The notes: generated by a model from the sequence alone, not told the origin. Shown: positions 7,741 to 15,389, numbered from the stretch's first letter. The stretch: 19,534 bases of DNA from JASFEQ01 sp050122535 (GCA_050122535.1 JASFIT010000033.1:1-19534); one strand, 5' to 3'. Program-made: numbers and translations.

Positions 7741-8184
7741 TTACTGAGCCTTTTTGCCTTTCTGGACCATATAATCGTTCAAAGCCTGCTGCAGCGTTTC
7801 CGCGGCGAGAAAGGCCAAGTGTTCATCCTCTTTTGGAACCCCCTCAAGTTCTTCCATAATAACCTCTCCATTGATGGCCAAAAGCTCAACCGGCCCCTTG
7901 CCTAAGGACAATTCAACGGCAAATGAAGCGCACACGCTACTCGATCCACAGCCATCCGCCTGGAATAGGGCTTCCTTTACCCGGCCCCCTTCAAACTTCA
8001 GAAAGATTTCCATGGTATCACCGCATACGCCTACTGATCTTGCATAACCGTCCGGATTGTTCATAGAACCCACAAAAAGGGGGTTCAGCCAACGCTGATA
8101 GGCTCTCTCACCGTAAGCTTCTCTGGTTTCCTCGTGGATTTGCGCCTTTATCTCATGAACAAAATCATCCAGCGTATGTCCCAT
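7741..8184 (-). CDS. NifU/IscU-like iron-sulfur scaffold protein lacking the third cysteine
   Basis: This 147-residue protein is related to the N-terminal domain of NifU and to IscU, on which iron-sulfur clusters are built. It shows NPDGYARSVGVCGDTMEIF with Cys54, DGCGSSSVCAS with Cys79, and the C-terminal helix EHLAFLAAETLQQAL. In IscU the last block reads HCS, giving the third cluster cysteine. Here His122 is kept but the next residue is Leu123 (codon TTG). Cys85 is a possible substitute. The N-terminus differs from IscU, with RWLNPLFVG in place of the usual NPRNVG. The start at 8184 is supported by GGAGGGAG about seven bases upstream. A longer reading to 8304 would run through the promoter. 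No cysteine desulfurase lies nearby, so the partner must be elsewhere. Confidence 0.82.
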   Translation of the reverse strand: MGHTLDDFVHEIKAQIHEETREAYGERAYQRWLNPLFVGSMNNPDGYARSVGVCGDTMEIFLKFEGGRVKEALFQADGCGSSSVCASFAVELSLGKGPVELLAINGEVIMEELEGVPKEDEHLAFLAAETLQQALNDYMVQKGKKAQ

Positions 8185-8276
8185 TTCTATTCTCCCTCCG
8201 CTTTGGAAAGTATTTACCATGCTATTTGGTGTATTCGCAACAGAGCTGCACAGCTTAATATGTCTGTATGGATCAT

Positions 8277-8304
8277 AAAATAGCCCTAATAACAGCATTG
8301 TCAA
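8277..8304 (-). promoter_or_regulatory. Sigma-70-like promoter for the NifU-like gene
   Basis: On the minus strand TTGACA (8304-8299), a perfect -35 box, is followed after 16 bases by TATTTT (8282-8277), four of six matches to the -10 consensus. This implies a leader of about 85 bases before the start at 8184. The -35 box lies 16 bases from that of the divergent regulator promoter. Confidence 0.55.
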
Positions 8305-8320
8305 TATGGGAAGGTTAGAG

Positions 8321-8349
8321 TTGACTTGATTTGGTCCGGTATATATAAA
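8321..8349 (+). promoter_or_regulatory. Sigma-70-like promoter for the two-component pair
   Basis: TTGACT (8321-8326) is separated by 17 bases from TATAAA (8344-8349), each one base off consensus and at ideal spacing. Transcription would start near 8356, about 43 bases before the response regulator ATG. Confidence 0.68.
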
Positions 8350-8398
8350 ATGAACAAGTCTCTAAAATCTTTAGTCGATTTCATGAGGAGCAGTAGAC

Positions 8399-8806
8399 AT
8401 GGCGAAAAAAATTCTTATTGTGGATGACGATCCCGATGTGATCCTCTTCATTGCCACTATCCTTAAAGACCACGGCTACCGGTCAGTGGATGCAAGAAAT
8501 GGTCAAGAGGGACTGAAACTGGTCCATTCAGAGAATCCCGATATGGTGTTGCTTGACCTGATGATGCCACAGAAAAGTGGAATTGCTCTACTCACCGAGC
8601 TGAAAGGGGACGAAAAGCTAAGAAAAATACCGGTCATCATGGTGACGGGGGTGGCAGGTGAAACGGGCATCGATCTGGAGGCCTTCCTGAAGAGAGGCAC
8701 TGCCAAAGGGCCTGGGGATATCCCGCTTACCCCTGAGGGCTACATCGAAAAACCTGTCGATCCTGACAAGCTTATAACACTCATGAAGGAGTTTCTTGGA
8801 GAATAA
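8399..8806 (+). CDS. Single-domain response regulator (CheY-like)
   Basis: This 135-residue receiver domain has no output domain. The acidic pocket is in ILIVDDDPD, the phospho-acceptor is Asp53 in LLDLMMP, the switch threonine lies in MVTGVAG, and the conserved lysine is in EKPVDP. Between the threonine and the lysine the loop is long (GETGIDLEAFLKRGTAKGPGD...), longer than in CheY. GAGGAG lies eight bases before the ATG. The stop codon TAA shares its last A with the ATG of the histidine kinase, so the pair is translationally coupled. It probably accepts phosphate from that kinase and acts by protein contact or in a phosphorelay. The output is not visible here. Confidence 0.93.
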   Translation: MAKKILIVDDDPDVILFIATILKDHGYRSVDARNGQEGLKLVHSENPDMVLLDLMMPQKSGIALLTELKGDEKLRKIPVIMVTGVAGETGIDLEAFLKRGTAKGPGDIPLTPEGYIEKPVDPDKLITLMKEFLGE

Positions 8807-11604
8807 TGGAAAGATTTAATGTGGCCATTGTTGGAGGGGGTCCAGGTTGTCTGGCTATCATGGACATGATATCCGCAGACCGGCTGCGTCAACTTCGCAT
8901 GGACCTTATCGGTCTTGCCGATATAAACCCTGAAGCACCAGGAATGAAGGCGGCTCAAGCCTTAAATGTCTTTACGACTAACGATTATCATGATCTCTTT
9001 GACCTGAAAGACCTCAATCTGATTCTGGAACTGACGGGCCGCCAGGAGATCAGCAAGGCCCTAGAGGAGGAGAAACCTTCCCAGGTGCACCTCATTGATC
9101 ATACGGTGGCTAGGCTGTTCTGGGACATCGAGCAACTCGAAGGGGAAAAGCGAAACGCTCAACGGGAGGCTGAGAAAAAACGGTTAAAGGCTGTGGGCAC
9201 GTTGCTAAAGGATATGATGCAACTGGAAGAGGAAAAAAGAAATGCTGAAAGTGAGTCGGAAAGACGCGTTCGAGTGGAGCGAGATAGAACCACGAGGATT
9301 CTCAACGGGCTTACTGAGGCAGTCGTTGTGCTGAGCAAGGATCATGTCGTCGAACATGCCAATGAGACTTTCCTAAAAGAGTTTGGGGCGGATAGTGAAG
9401 CGGTCGTTGGGAAGAAGTGTTCTGAGGTCATTTTCACCCGGGAGGATTTTTGTGAAGAAGTATTCGGTCCGTTGGTTGATCAGACCTTGAATACCTTAAA
9501 GACGAGCCGCAAAGAGTATTCATTCCAGCGCAATGGAGATGGGGTTTATTGGGAGGCTGTCTACAATCCATTAAAGGATGAGCAGGGAGAGTACACGCGG
9601 TGTCTGATAAGTATGGCCAACCTGACTCATCATAAAAAGCTGGAACTGGATCTGGAAAAATCACAGAAAAAATACGAGCATCTCTTTCAGGCGGCGCACG
9701 ACGGGATTGCGCTTTTTGGTCGGCAGGGAGAGCTACTGGAGAGTAATTTGAGCCTCGCCCGTTCGCTTGGTTACCGTAAGGATGAGCTAGCGCATATGAA
9801 GATTTCGGAGCTGGCAAAACACGCATCAAAAAAGATCCTATCGAATCACCTGGAGGATCTGGAGATCATGGGCTTTGTCTCCGTGGAGATGGAACTGGGG
9901 AAAAAGAATGGTGATGCATTGCCTGTTGAGGCGAGTATCACCTGGCAGCCTGAAGAAGAGATATTCCAGATAATGGCCAGAGATATATCTATGAGGAAGA
10001 GACTGGAGGAATCCCGAAAACTGTACTCGGAGAGACTGGAGCAGGAGGTGGAAAAACGGACCCGGGAGCTGAGAGACTCACAAAAAGAGGCGGTCAGACA
10101 GAAAAAATACGCCGAAGGCATCATTTACGGTTCACCCATACCCATGTTTGTCCTGGATGGAGATCATAGAATTACCTATTGGAACAAGGCATGTGAAGAC
10201 TTGACCGGTTACAGTAGTGAGAAGATGAGAGGAACCGACCATCAATGGCAGCCTTTTTATCCTCATAAAAGGCCTCTGCTAGCCGATCTCATCATGGAGA
10301 GAGATATTGACACAACCCATAGACTTTATGAAGAGATGAAGCTGCGCGAATCGACCACGGTTAATGGGGCCTATGAGGCTGAAGCCTATTTTCCACAACT
10401 GGGAGAAGAGGGGAGGCACCTCTATTTTAGCGCTGCCCCTATTGCCGATGATACAGGGGCTATACAGGGAGCCATCGAGACCTTTGTGGACTTCTCTGAG
10501 AGGGTCAGGGTGACCCGGCAGCTACGAAGGCGCGAAGCCTTTGTGCAAAATCTTGTTGAGAACTCTATCGACGGCATCCTCGCCACTGACTTTGAAGGAA
10601 AGATTGTGATCTTCAATGCGGCAATTTCTGATATGTTGGGATATTCGCCCGAGGAGATCATAGGGAGAATGCGCTATACACAGATTCTATCTAGAGAGAC
10701 GACCAAAAACATTAGAAATGCTTTTTACACGAACGCCTATGGTCCCAAAGGGAAGATTATTGATATGCAGGTTGATGTTATAAATAAAGAGGGAGAGCCA
10801 ATGCCAGTCAGGATCTCCGGGACGCTCCTGTACCAAAAGAGAGAAGAAGTGGGAAGCGTCGTTTTTATCCAGGATCTCAGGGAAATACTTAGACTTCAGA
10901 AGGAGAAAGAGCAGGCGGAGCGTATGGCAGCCATTGGCCAGACTGTGGCGGGACTGGCCCACTACATCAAGAATATACTCAACGGATTAAAGGGCGGCGC
11001 TTATGTGATAAATTCAGCCATGCGAAAAAATGATACGAAGCTGATAGGCAGTGGCTGGAGAATGGTGGAGAAGAATATCGACCAGATCACCAATATAGTG
11101 ATGGACATGCTTGTCTACTCCAAGGAGAGGAAGCCCCAACATCAGGAGGTGGATCCCAGCGCGTTGGTCATGGATGTTTTAGAGCTCATGAAGGACAGGG
11201 CGGAGGTATCGGGCGTATCTCTTGTTCATGATTTAGATCCGGAATTAGGGACCGTGTCCATAGAGAGGACGGGTATACACCGTTGCCTCTTGAATCTTGT
11301 CAGCAATGCCATAGATGCATGTACCCTGGAGGGGATCATGGAAGGGAAAGGCGTTGTGACCGTGAAGACGGACAAACCTGCAGGATGGGCCGTGAGATTT
11401 CAGGTTATTGATAATGGGACGGGCATTACAGAAGAGACAAAGGAGAAACTGTTTACCGGCTTTTTCAGCACGAAAGGGTACAAGGGAACGGGGTTAGGAT
11501 TACCCGTCACCCAGAAGATCGTCAAAGAACATAACGGCGAACTCTCATTTGAATCGGAGGAGGGTGAGGGGACGAAGTTCACGTTGTTGTTACCTGAGAA
11601 ATAG
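8806..11604 (+). CDS. Multi-PAS sensor histidine kinase with N-terminal Rossmann-like domain
   Basis: This is a 932-residue soluble kinase with no membrane helix. Residues 1-110 look like a dinucleotide-binding Rossmann domain: VAIVGGGPGCLAIMDMI, then LIGLADINPEAPGM and LILELTG. A charged coiled coil follows to about 160. Four PAS-like segments come next, at roughly 160-275, 285-405, 440-570 and 580-700, with a second coiled coil between the second and third. The kinase core has the H-box AGLAHYIKNILNGL (His719), the N-box NLVSNAIDA (830-838), the G1 box DNGTGI (from 869) and the G2 box GTGLGL (894-899). It is predicted to sense internal signals, perhaps a nucleotide cofactor or redox state, and to phosphorylate the adjoining regulator. 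The kinase core is certain, the ligand unknown. Confidence 0.92.
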   Translation: MERFNVAIVGGGPGCLAIMDMISADRLRQLRMDLIGLADINPEAPGMKAAQALNVFTTNDYHDLFDLKDLNLILELTGRQEISKALEEEKPSQVHLIDHTVARLFWDIEQLEGEKRNAQREAEKKRLKAVGTLLKDMMQLEEEKRNAESESERRVRVERDRTTRILNGLTEAVVVLSKDHVVEHANETFLKEFGADSEAVVGKKCSEVIFTREDFCEEVFGPLVDQTLNTLKTSRKEYSFQRNGDGVYWEAVYNPLKDEQGEYTRCLISMANLTHHKKLELDLEKSQKKYEHLFQAAHDGIALFGRQGELLESNLSLARSLGYRKDELAHMKISELAKHASKKILSNHLEDLEIMGFVSVEMELGKKNGDALPVEASITWQPEEEIFQIMARDISMRKRLEESRKLYSERLEQEVEKRTRELRDSQKEAVRQKKYAEGIIYGSPIPMFVLDGDHRITYWNKACEDLTGYSSEKMRGTDHQWQPFYPHKRPLLADLIMERDIDTTHRLYEEMKLRESTTVNGAYEAEAYFPQLGEEGRHLYFSAAPIADDTGAIQGAIETFVDFSERVRVTRQLRRREAFVQNLVENSIDGILATDFEGKIVIFNAAISDMLGYSPEEIIGRMRYTQILSRETTKNIRNAFYTNAYGPKGKIIDMQVDVINKEGEPMPVRISGTLLYQKREEVGSVVFIQDLREILRLQKEKEQAERMAAIGQTVAGLAHYIKNILNGLKGGAYVINSAMRKNDTKLIGSGWRMVEKNIDQITNIVMDMLVYSKERKPQHQEVDPSALVMDVLELMKDRAEVSGVSLVHDLDPELGTVSIERTGIHRCLLNLVSNAIDACTLEGIMEGKGVVTVKTDKPAGWAVRFQVIDNGTGITEETKEKLFTGFFSTKGYKGTGLGLPVTQKIVKEHNGELSFESEEGEGTKFTLLLPEK

Positions 11605-11650
11605 GCGATAAGGGCGATAGGACCATGAAACCGAGAGAGGGGGGAATAGT

Positions 11651-11692
11651 AAGTGCCTAAAGTGAGCTAAAGTGCCTAAAATGCCTAAAGTT
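11651..11692 (+). repeat. Quasi-tandem CTAAAGTG repeat, left arm of an inverted repeat
   Basis: Four copies of an octamer lie in a row: CTAAAGTG at 11657 and 11667, CTAAAATG at 11676 and CTAAAGTT at 11685, at spacings of 10, 9 and 9 bases. The block matches the reverse complement of 11956-11989 apart from one indel, a few mismatches and one missing unit. It starts 46 bases after the kinase stop codon. Confidence 0.75.
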
Positions 11693-11732
11693 GAGGATTC
11701 TGAAAACCTCCACTGAAAATACAAAGTGACTC

Positions 11733-11833
11733 GTCATGCCGGACCTGATCCGGCATCCAGTTTTTTCATGATTCAGAATCATTGCAGATTCCGAAGCCTG
11801 CCCCGTACTTGATACGGGGTTCGCCGGCATGAC
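11733..11833. repeat. Composite palindromic (REP-like) element
   Basis: Outer arms GTCATGCCGG (11733-11742) and CCGGCATGAC (11824-11833) pair perfectly. Inside are two more hairpins: ATGCCGGA (11736-11743) with TCCGGCAT (11749-11756), and CCCCGTA (11801-11807) with TACGGGG (11813-11819). Arms of this GTCATGCCGG type are, to my knowledge, scattered between genes in many bacterial genomes. It could end transcription from both converging genes. Confidence 0.75.
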
Positions 11834-11899
11834 AGTTGAAAAGAATTAGCCAGAAGGATTTTAAGCAGACAAACAGCCATTAACCAATGCATTGGCTCT

Positions 11900-11947
11900 G
11901 CCCCGTATAGGGGCTAAAGAAAGCCTGGCCCTTTGGGTCAGGATTCT
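11900..11947. terminator. Two small hairpins in the convergent spacer
   Basis: GCCCC-GTATA-GGGGC lies near 11900-11914. It is followed by a CCTGGCCC-TTT-GGGTCAGG hairpin with one G-T pair near 11923-11941, then ATTCTTT. The second is a weak candidate terminator for the plus-strand kinase gene. Confidence 0.35.
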
Positions 11948-11955
11948 TTGCTTCT

Positions 11956-11989
11956 AACTTTAGGCACTCTAGCTCACTTTAGATCACTT
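11956..11989 (-). repeat. Quasi-tandem CTAAAGTG repeat, right arm of the inverted repeat
   Basis: Read on the minus strand it gives AAGTGATCTAAAGTGAGC, then CTAGAGTG and CCTAAAGTT, three units matching the block at 11651-11692. It ends seven bases from the stop codon of the minus-strand TraB-like gene. The two arms thus bracket almost the whole convergent spacer, with about 260 bases between them. Confidence 0.75.
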
Positions 11990-11996
11990 GTCTTTC

Positions 11997-13823
11997 TCAA
12001 ATATAGTGTTTGGCGTATTTTCTCACGTGGTGGCCATCTAAGACGTGAAATTGCCGAATCTTTTTCAGTGTAATCGGGGAGAAGATGCCTATGGGAAGGT
12101 AGATGATCTTTTTCCCAAGTCTCGAAGCCATACTCTGACACCAGCCTGAAGGCGGCGCAGCCGCCACATAGACAACATGCTTTTCCAGACTATAGTCAAT
12201 GGCGGACATAAGCAGTCTTTCTGGCTTGTTCCTTGCCACGTCGAAAAAGGGATCCTTCCATATGTCGTAAACACGCAGGGGAGGATAGGTAAGCATGAAT
12301 CCACCGTACTGGCATCTTGAAATCCCTGGCCCGTCCATAACCTCTCCTGCGGGCGTACTGTAAAAGGCCATGTCCGATTCCTGGTCATGCTCCCCGAGCC
12401 ACGTCACTGTCCAGGGGAAGTTCTCTTTTCCATCCTTGTCCGGGAAATCAGCATCGAAAATGACGACCACCGAACCCACCTTTCCCCTCAAGGGCCTGCT
12501 CTCCTTTACATAGATTGGGCCAGTGGGCCATTCTCTGATCGTCTGTCTAATGTCCAGGCCATCCTCCATAGAGGTGATGAAGGGGACGATTCTGTTGTTC
12601 TCATCGGACTTAATTTCCAAGGCCTTTTTCTGGAGATACTGGCCATACCCTTCCACGACCACATCCTCCGGTGGATAAGAGCAGATAAAGAGCCCTTGGA
12701 AGTCCCTCTTCCATTCTCCGGGAATGCGTTCTCTCTTCTTTTTTCTGATCGGGACCGGGACAAGCCGCCTGCGGAATGTCTTAAGCCGTCGATGGAATCT
12801 TATTCTTTTCTGGTCCAGGAACAGGTCCTCGCCGCTCAAGCGCAGCACCGGAAGACCAGGGTTCTCTGTCTGCCATGGATAGTCGCCCCCTTTTTCCCAG
12901 ACTTCATAGGCAAAGTTGTCATCAGCAGCCCCCCTGGCAGCAACAATGAGTTGGTAGAAACTGGGGACAAGGCCGCCTGAAACCAGAGCATAGTTCCTGG
13001 CAAATCTGTTCAGAACCTTCACCTGGCTTCGAGATAGTTCTTCCTTACTATTTTTCCAATAATTTTGTCGGGAGGTTTTTATCAGTTGGCTGTTTGTTTC
13101 AAGCCTGTCAGGGGGTGCTTCGTCTTTATGGGATCTGGATTCCTCGTATTTTGCCGCAAGGAAAGGCATCTCGCTCATAATTTCTCTGCTCGAATCCCTG
13201 TGAAGGTGCGCAATTCCCACACCTTTCCTGTGGCGCCGCCCAATGACTTCGGTCTGTTGTTGAGCAAGCATCTCAATGAGACCCGGGAGATGGTACAGCC
13301 CCCCCACAAAGAGGATTCTTTCCCCTTTGCGGTTTAGTTGCTGAAGATGATAGGCCATCGTCTTTTCACGAAGCCGGTCCTCCACGGAGCGAGGGTCATC
13401 CCGGTGTCTCCGCAAGTAGGCCTGGCAGAATATGAAATGGCCGATTTTTTTGAGGGCATAAGGATCTGGCATAGGAGAGAGATCCAGGGGATACCCTTCC
13501 GTGTCACGGTCTATGAAGTGTATGGGAATACCGTTCTCACGGGCAAGTCTTATGGCCTCAATCTGTCCATCGGTGGGCTCTAAAAATAGGTAGATGAAAG
13601 TCCCATCACTTTCCTCATAATAAACCACTGAAAGATAGGGGAGCCTCTCAATGCCCTGAAGGATTTTTTGCTTTAGGGTGGAGGGATATTCAATGGCCAC
13701 ATGATCGGGCCTGAATTCCTCGAACTGGCGCCGCACCTCCGTGGCGAACTCCATTCGGTTATGGAGAATGGGGACAAGGCGCACGTTCTGCCAATCAATC
13801 TTGTCATCCCTCATCCTGGTCAT
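11997..13823 (-). CDS. Uncharacterised protein, possible TraB-like N-terminal domain, MoxR partner
   Basis: This is a 608-residue protein with no signal peptide or membrane helix. The N-terminal 200 residues resemble the TraB/PrgY group: a hit-and-run start LVPILHNRMEFATEV, FRPDHVAIEYPS, then ENGIPIHFIDRD, and ILFVGGLYHLPGLIEML near the domain end. The middle is basic (RRLKTFRRRLVPVPIRKKKRER). The C-terminal part, with VVVIFDADFPDKDG, YGGFMLTYPPLRVYDIW and YVAAAPPSGWCQSM, I do not recognise. It has no DxSxS metal site of a von Willebrand A domain. I chose ATG 13823 because GAGG lies nine bases upstream. ATG 13814 is an alternative, and a TTG at 13838 is less likely. It overlaps the MoxR gene by 20 bases, so the two are surely co-translated. 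The TraB call is tentative. Confidence 0.6.
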   Translation of the reverse strand: MTRMRDDKIDWQNVRLVPILHNRMEFATEVRRQFEEFRPDHVAIEYPSTLKQKILQGIERLPYLSVVYYEESDGTFIYLFLEPTDGQIEAIRLARENGIPIHFIDRDTEGYPLDLSPMPDPYALKKIGHFIFCQAYLRRHRDDPRSVEDRLREKTMAYHLQQLNRKGERILFVGGLYHLPGLIEMLAQQQTEVIGRRHRKGVGIAHLHRDSSREIMSEMPFLAAKYEESRSHKDEAPPDRLETNSQLIKTSRQNYWKNSKEELSRSQVKVLNRFARNYALVSGGLVPSFYQLIVAARGAADDNFAYEVWEKGGDYPWQTENPGLPVLRLSGEDLFLDQKRIRFHRRLKTFRRRLVPVPIRKKKRERIPGEWKRDFQGLFICSYPPEDVVVEGYGQYLQKKALEIKSDENNRIVPFITSMEDGLDIRQTIREWPTGPIYVKESRPLRGKVGSVVVIFDADFPDKDGKENFPWTVTWLGEHDQESDMAFYSTPAGEVMDGPGISRCQYGGFMLTYPPLRVYDIWKDPFFDVARNKPERLLMSAIDYSLEKHVVYVAAAPPSGWCQSMASRLGKKIIYLPIGIFSPITLKKIRQFHVLDGHHVRKYAKHYI

Positions 13824-14676
13824 CCAGCATATCCTCAAAATAGAAGGCAGCCGTGGCGTCCAAAATCATGGAAGCGGCTTCTCTCATATATTCTAGGGTC
13901 CTTTTTTTTCGCGCAGTGGAGTTCAAGCGCTCGCCGCTTTCCACAAGTCGTTTCAGGGCATAACGCGCGATATTGATGCCATCCCTTACAGAATAGCGCT
14001 CATCTGCCTCGTGGGCCGTCTGGAGGAAATCTACCACGTAATCGAGGATCTCTTCTTCGGCGAAGGGGAGATTGGCCCTTAAAATCATAAGCTCTTCATC
14101 ACGCTCGGGGAAGTCAATAAGTATCTGAGGTTGGAGCCTGGAATGAATATACTCGGGAAGCTCAAACGTGCTCGCATCATCATTCATGGTGGTGCAAAGA
14201 CGGAAGTCCGGGTGAGCCTTGATCTTGATGCCCGCCACAATAGATTCCACGTAACGACGGTTGTCCATCAGGGGCGCCAAAGAGGCCCAGCTCTTTTCGC
14301 TCATCCTGTTTCCCTCATCAATCACCGCGATACCACCCTTGATCATGGCAGAAACCACAGGACTCGCCATGTATTTCACCTTTCCTCCTTCAGATATGAC
14401 CGGGGTGACAATCAGATCCTCTGGTCGCGTATCCATGGTGGCCTGGAAAAGGTAAACGGGTCTGTCCAAAGTGCGGCCGGCGTGATAGGCTAGAGTGGTT
14501 TTTCCCACGCCCGGCTTACCCACAAGCCTCGGATTCAGAGGGAAATCATCATCACCAATCACCAACCAGGCGGCAATGACCTGGGTCACCAGTTCTTCCT
14601 GCCCCACCCATACCATAGGGACCTGATCAGGCTGGGTGAGGTGGATTTCCACTCCATCTACTATGACTTTTTCCAT
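13804..14676 (-). CDS. MoxR-family AAA+ ATPase
   Basis: This 290-residue ATPase shows Walker A GKPGVGKTT (53-61), Walker B GIAVIDEGN (115-123) with the catalytic Glu121, a sensor-1 asparagine in TTMNDD (Asn165), an arginine-finger candidate in HSRLQPQ (Arg180) and the C-terminal lid helices. The order and the short pre-Walker stretch with VGQEELV fit MoxR proteins, which act as chaperone-like remodelers and usually work with a von Willebrand A protein. None is adjacent here. The neighbour is the TraB-like protein, whose start overlaps this gene by 20 bases. The ATG at 14676 follows GGAGG at about 10 bases. It probably couples ATP hydrolysis to remodelling of the downstream partner or of its target. 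Confidence 0.88.
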   Translation of the reverse strand: MEKVIVDGVEIHLTQPDQVPMVWVGQEELVTQVIAAWLVIGDDDFPLNPRLVGKPGVGKTTLAYHAGRTLDRPVYLFQATMDTRPEDLIVTPVISEGGKVKYMASPVVSAMIKGGIAVIDEGNRMSEKSWASLAPLMDNRRYVESIVAGIKIKAHPDFRLCTTMNDDASTFELPEYIHSRLQPQILIDFPERDEELMILRANLPFAEEEILDYVVDFLQTAHEADERYSVRDGINIARYALKRLVESGERLNSTARKKRTLEYMREAASMILDATAAFYFEDMLDDQDEG

Positions 14677-14723
14677 CTGCTAATGGCCTCCTTCCTGATC
14701 CAACATCAAGGCATCATCTGCCA

Positions 14724-14756
14724 TTCGACAGGCTCATGGTCCTGAGCAAGGTCGAA
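14724..14756. repeat. Palindromic element TTCGAC...GTCGAA
   Basis: TTCGAC (14724-14729) pairs with GTCGAA (14751-14756), and GCTCA (14732-14736) pairs with TGAGC (14743-14747), giving a nested hairpin. Sequences of this TTCGACAGGCTCA type are, to my knowledge, common intergenic palindromes in many bacteria. It lies upstream of the MoxR gene start. Confidence 0.7.
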
Positions 14757-14781
14757 GGACTACGTTGCCTTCGATCGCTCC

Positions 14782-14935
14782 TCCCCCCGCCCCCCGCCTA
14801 TGCGGGTGCAGGCTTCGCGGGGGCAGGCTTGCGGCGCCTTACATCTAATACCTTGCTGGTGGTCAGGAATGCTACATAGCCTGCTAATTTCAACCTTAAT
14901 ACCCAAATTAAATCGTGGATTTTGGTTCCACTAGG
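14782..14935. repeat. Dispersed intergenic repeat, copy B
   Basis: It matches 1-165 in the same orientation, with the GC-rich GCCTATGCGGG block followed by CATCTAATA, CTTGCTGGTG, TCAGGAAT and CCTGCT. Copy B has an internal duplication of GCGGG-GCAGGCTT in the GC-rich part and lacks the extra hairpin bases of copy A. Divergence is concentrated in the final 50 bases. No ORF is present. Confidence 0.7.
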
Positions 14936-15178
14936 ATAGTTTGCTTTCATAACTTAAAGTATAATCCTCGAAAAATAGGATGGCAAGGCCCTAAATGGAG
15001 GTATTCTGGGTTGTGTACGCTATAGGAATCGCATATATTTCATCATATAAAATTGCAAAGCAATTCTATGGCTTGTTGACAATGGAGATCACATTGTTAA
15101 GTTTTCGGGAAGATCTCAGATAAAATTTGCAATATCTCTGATGGACAAAAATAATACATGGGCATTTATTGTTACGAT

Positions 15179-15298
15179 CGTCATTGCGAGCCCTTCAAGT
15201 ACCTCAAGGTGAACTCCCCGGATGGAGCGCGGCAATCTCATCCTTCACTTCGAGATTGATTCGTCGTCCCGCGAAGCGCGGGACTCCTCGCAATGACG
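15179..15298. repeat. Palindromic (REP-like) element with arms CGTCATTGCGAG
   Basis: CGTCATTGCGAG (15179-15190) and CTCGCAATGACG (15287-15298) pair perfectly over 12 bases. A second perfect hairpin lies inside, GTCCCGCG (15266-15273) with CGCGGGAC (15277-15284). Elements with these arms occur between genes in many bacteria. It ends about 90 bases before the metal-binding protein gene. Confidence 0.8.
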
Positions 15299-15389
15299 CT
15301 TTAGTTATCGCCTCTGTATTAGGTTCTATTATTTTTTCTCCAACGTATTGGGGAATGCAGGATTGTTGAGTGAAAAAAGGCTTTGCGTT

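Larger units (their letters stand above)
14677..15389. other. Non-coding mosaic between the MoxR and metal-binding protein genes
   Basis: I find no convincing gene in these 713 bases. In order they hold a TTCGAC hairpin (14724-14756), dispersed repeat copy B (14782-14935), an AT-rich stretch without clear structure to about 15050, a small AATTGC-AAA-GCAATT hairpin (15051-15065), and a palindromic element (15179-15298). A TTGACA at 15076 lacks a good -10 partner. Confidence 0.7.

Noticed and set aside
8185..8304. Longer N-terminus for the NifU-like protein from a TTG at 8304
   Set aside because: The extra residues match nothing in the family and run through a promoter. A strong ribosome binding site precedes the ATG at 8184.
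11651..11692. CRISPR-like array
   Set aside because: The units are only 8 bases at 9-10 base spacing, with no spacers of constant length and no cas genes nearby.
12100..12850. Hidden von Willebrand A domain in the C-terminal half of the 608-residue protein
   Set aside because: VVVIFDADFPDKDG looked like a metal-site strand, but the DxSxS signature and the later threonine and aspartate motifs are not seen by eye. Left as a check, not a claim.
12387..12980. 197-codon plus-strand open frame
   Set aside because: It lies wholly antisense to the 608-residue TraB-like gene, has no family motif and no convincing ribosome binding site. It is a shadow of that gene's codon use.
14941..15178. Possible small gene, RNA gene or promoter in the AT-rich spacer
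   Set aside because: No start with a ribosome binding site and plausible frame was found. TTGACA at 15076 has no -10 box at proper distance, and no tRNA-like fold was seen.
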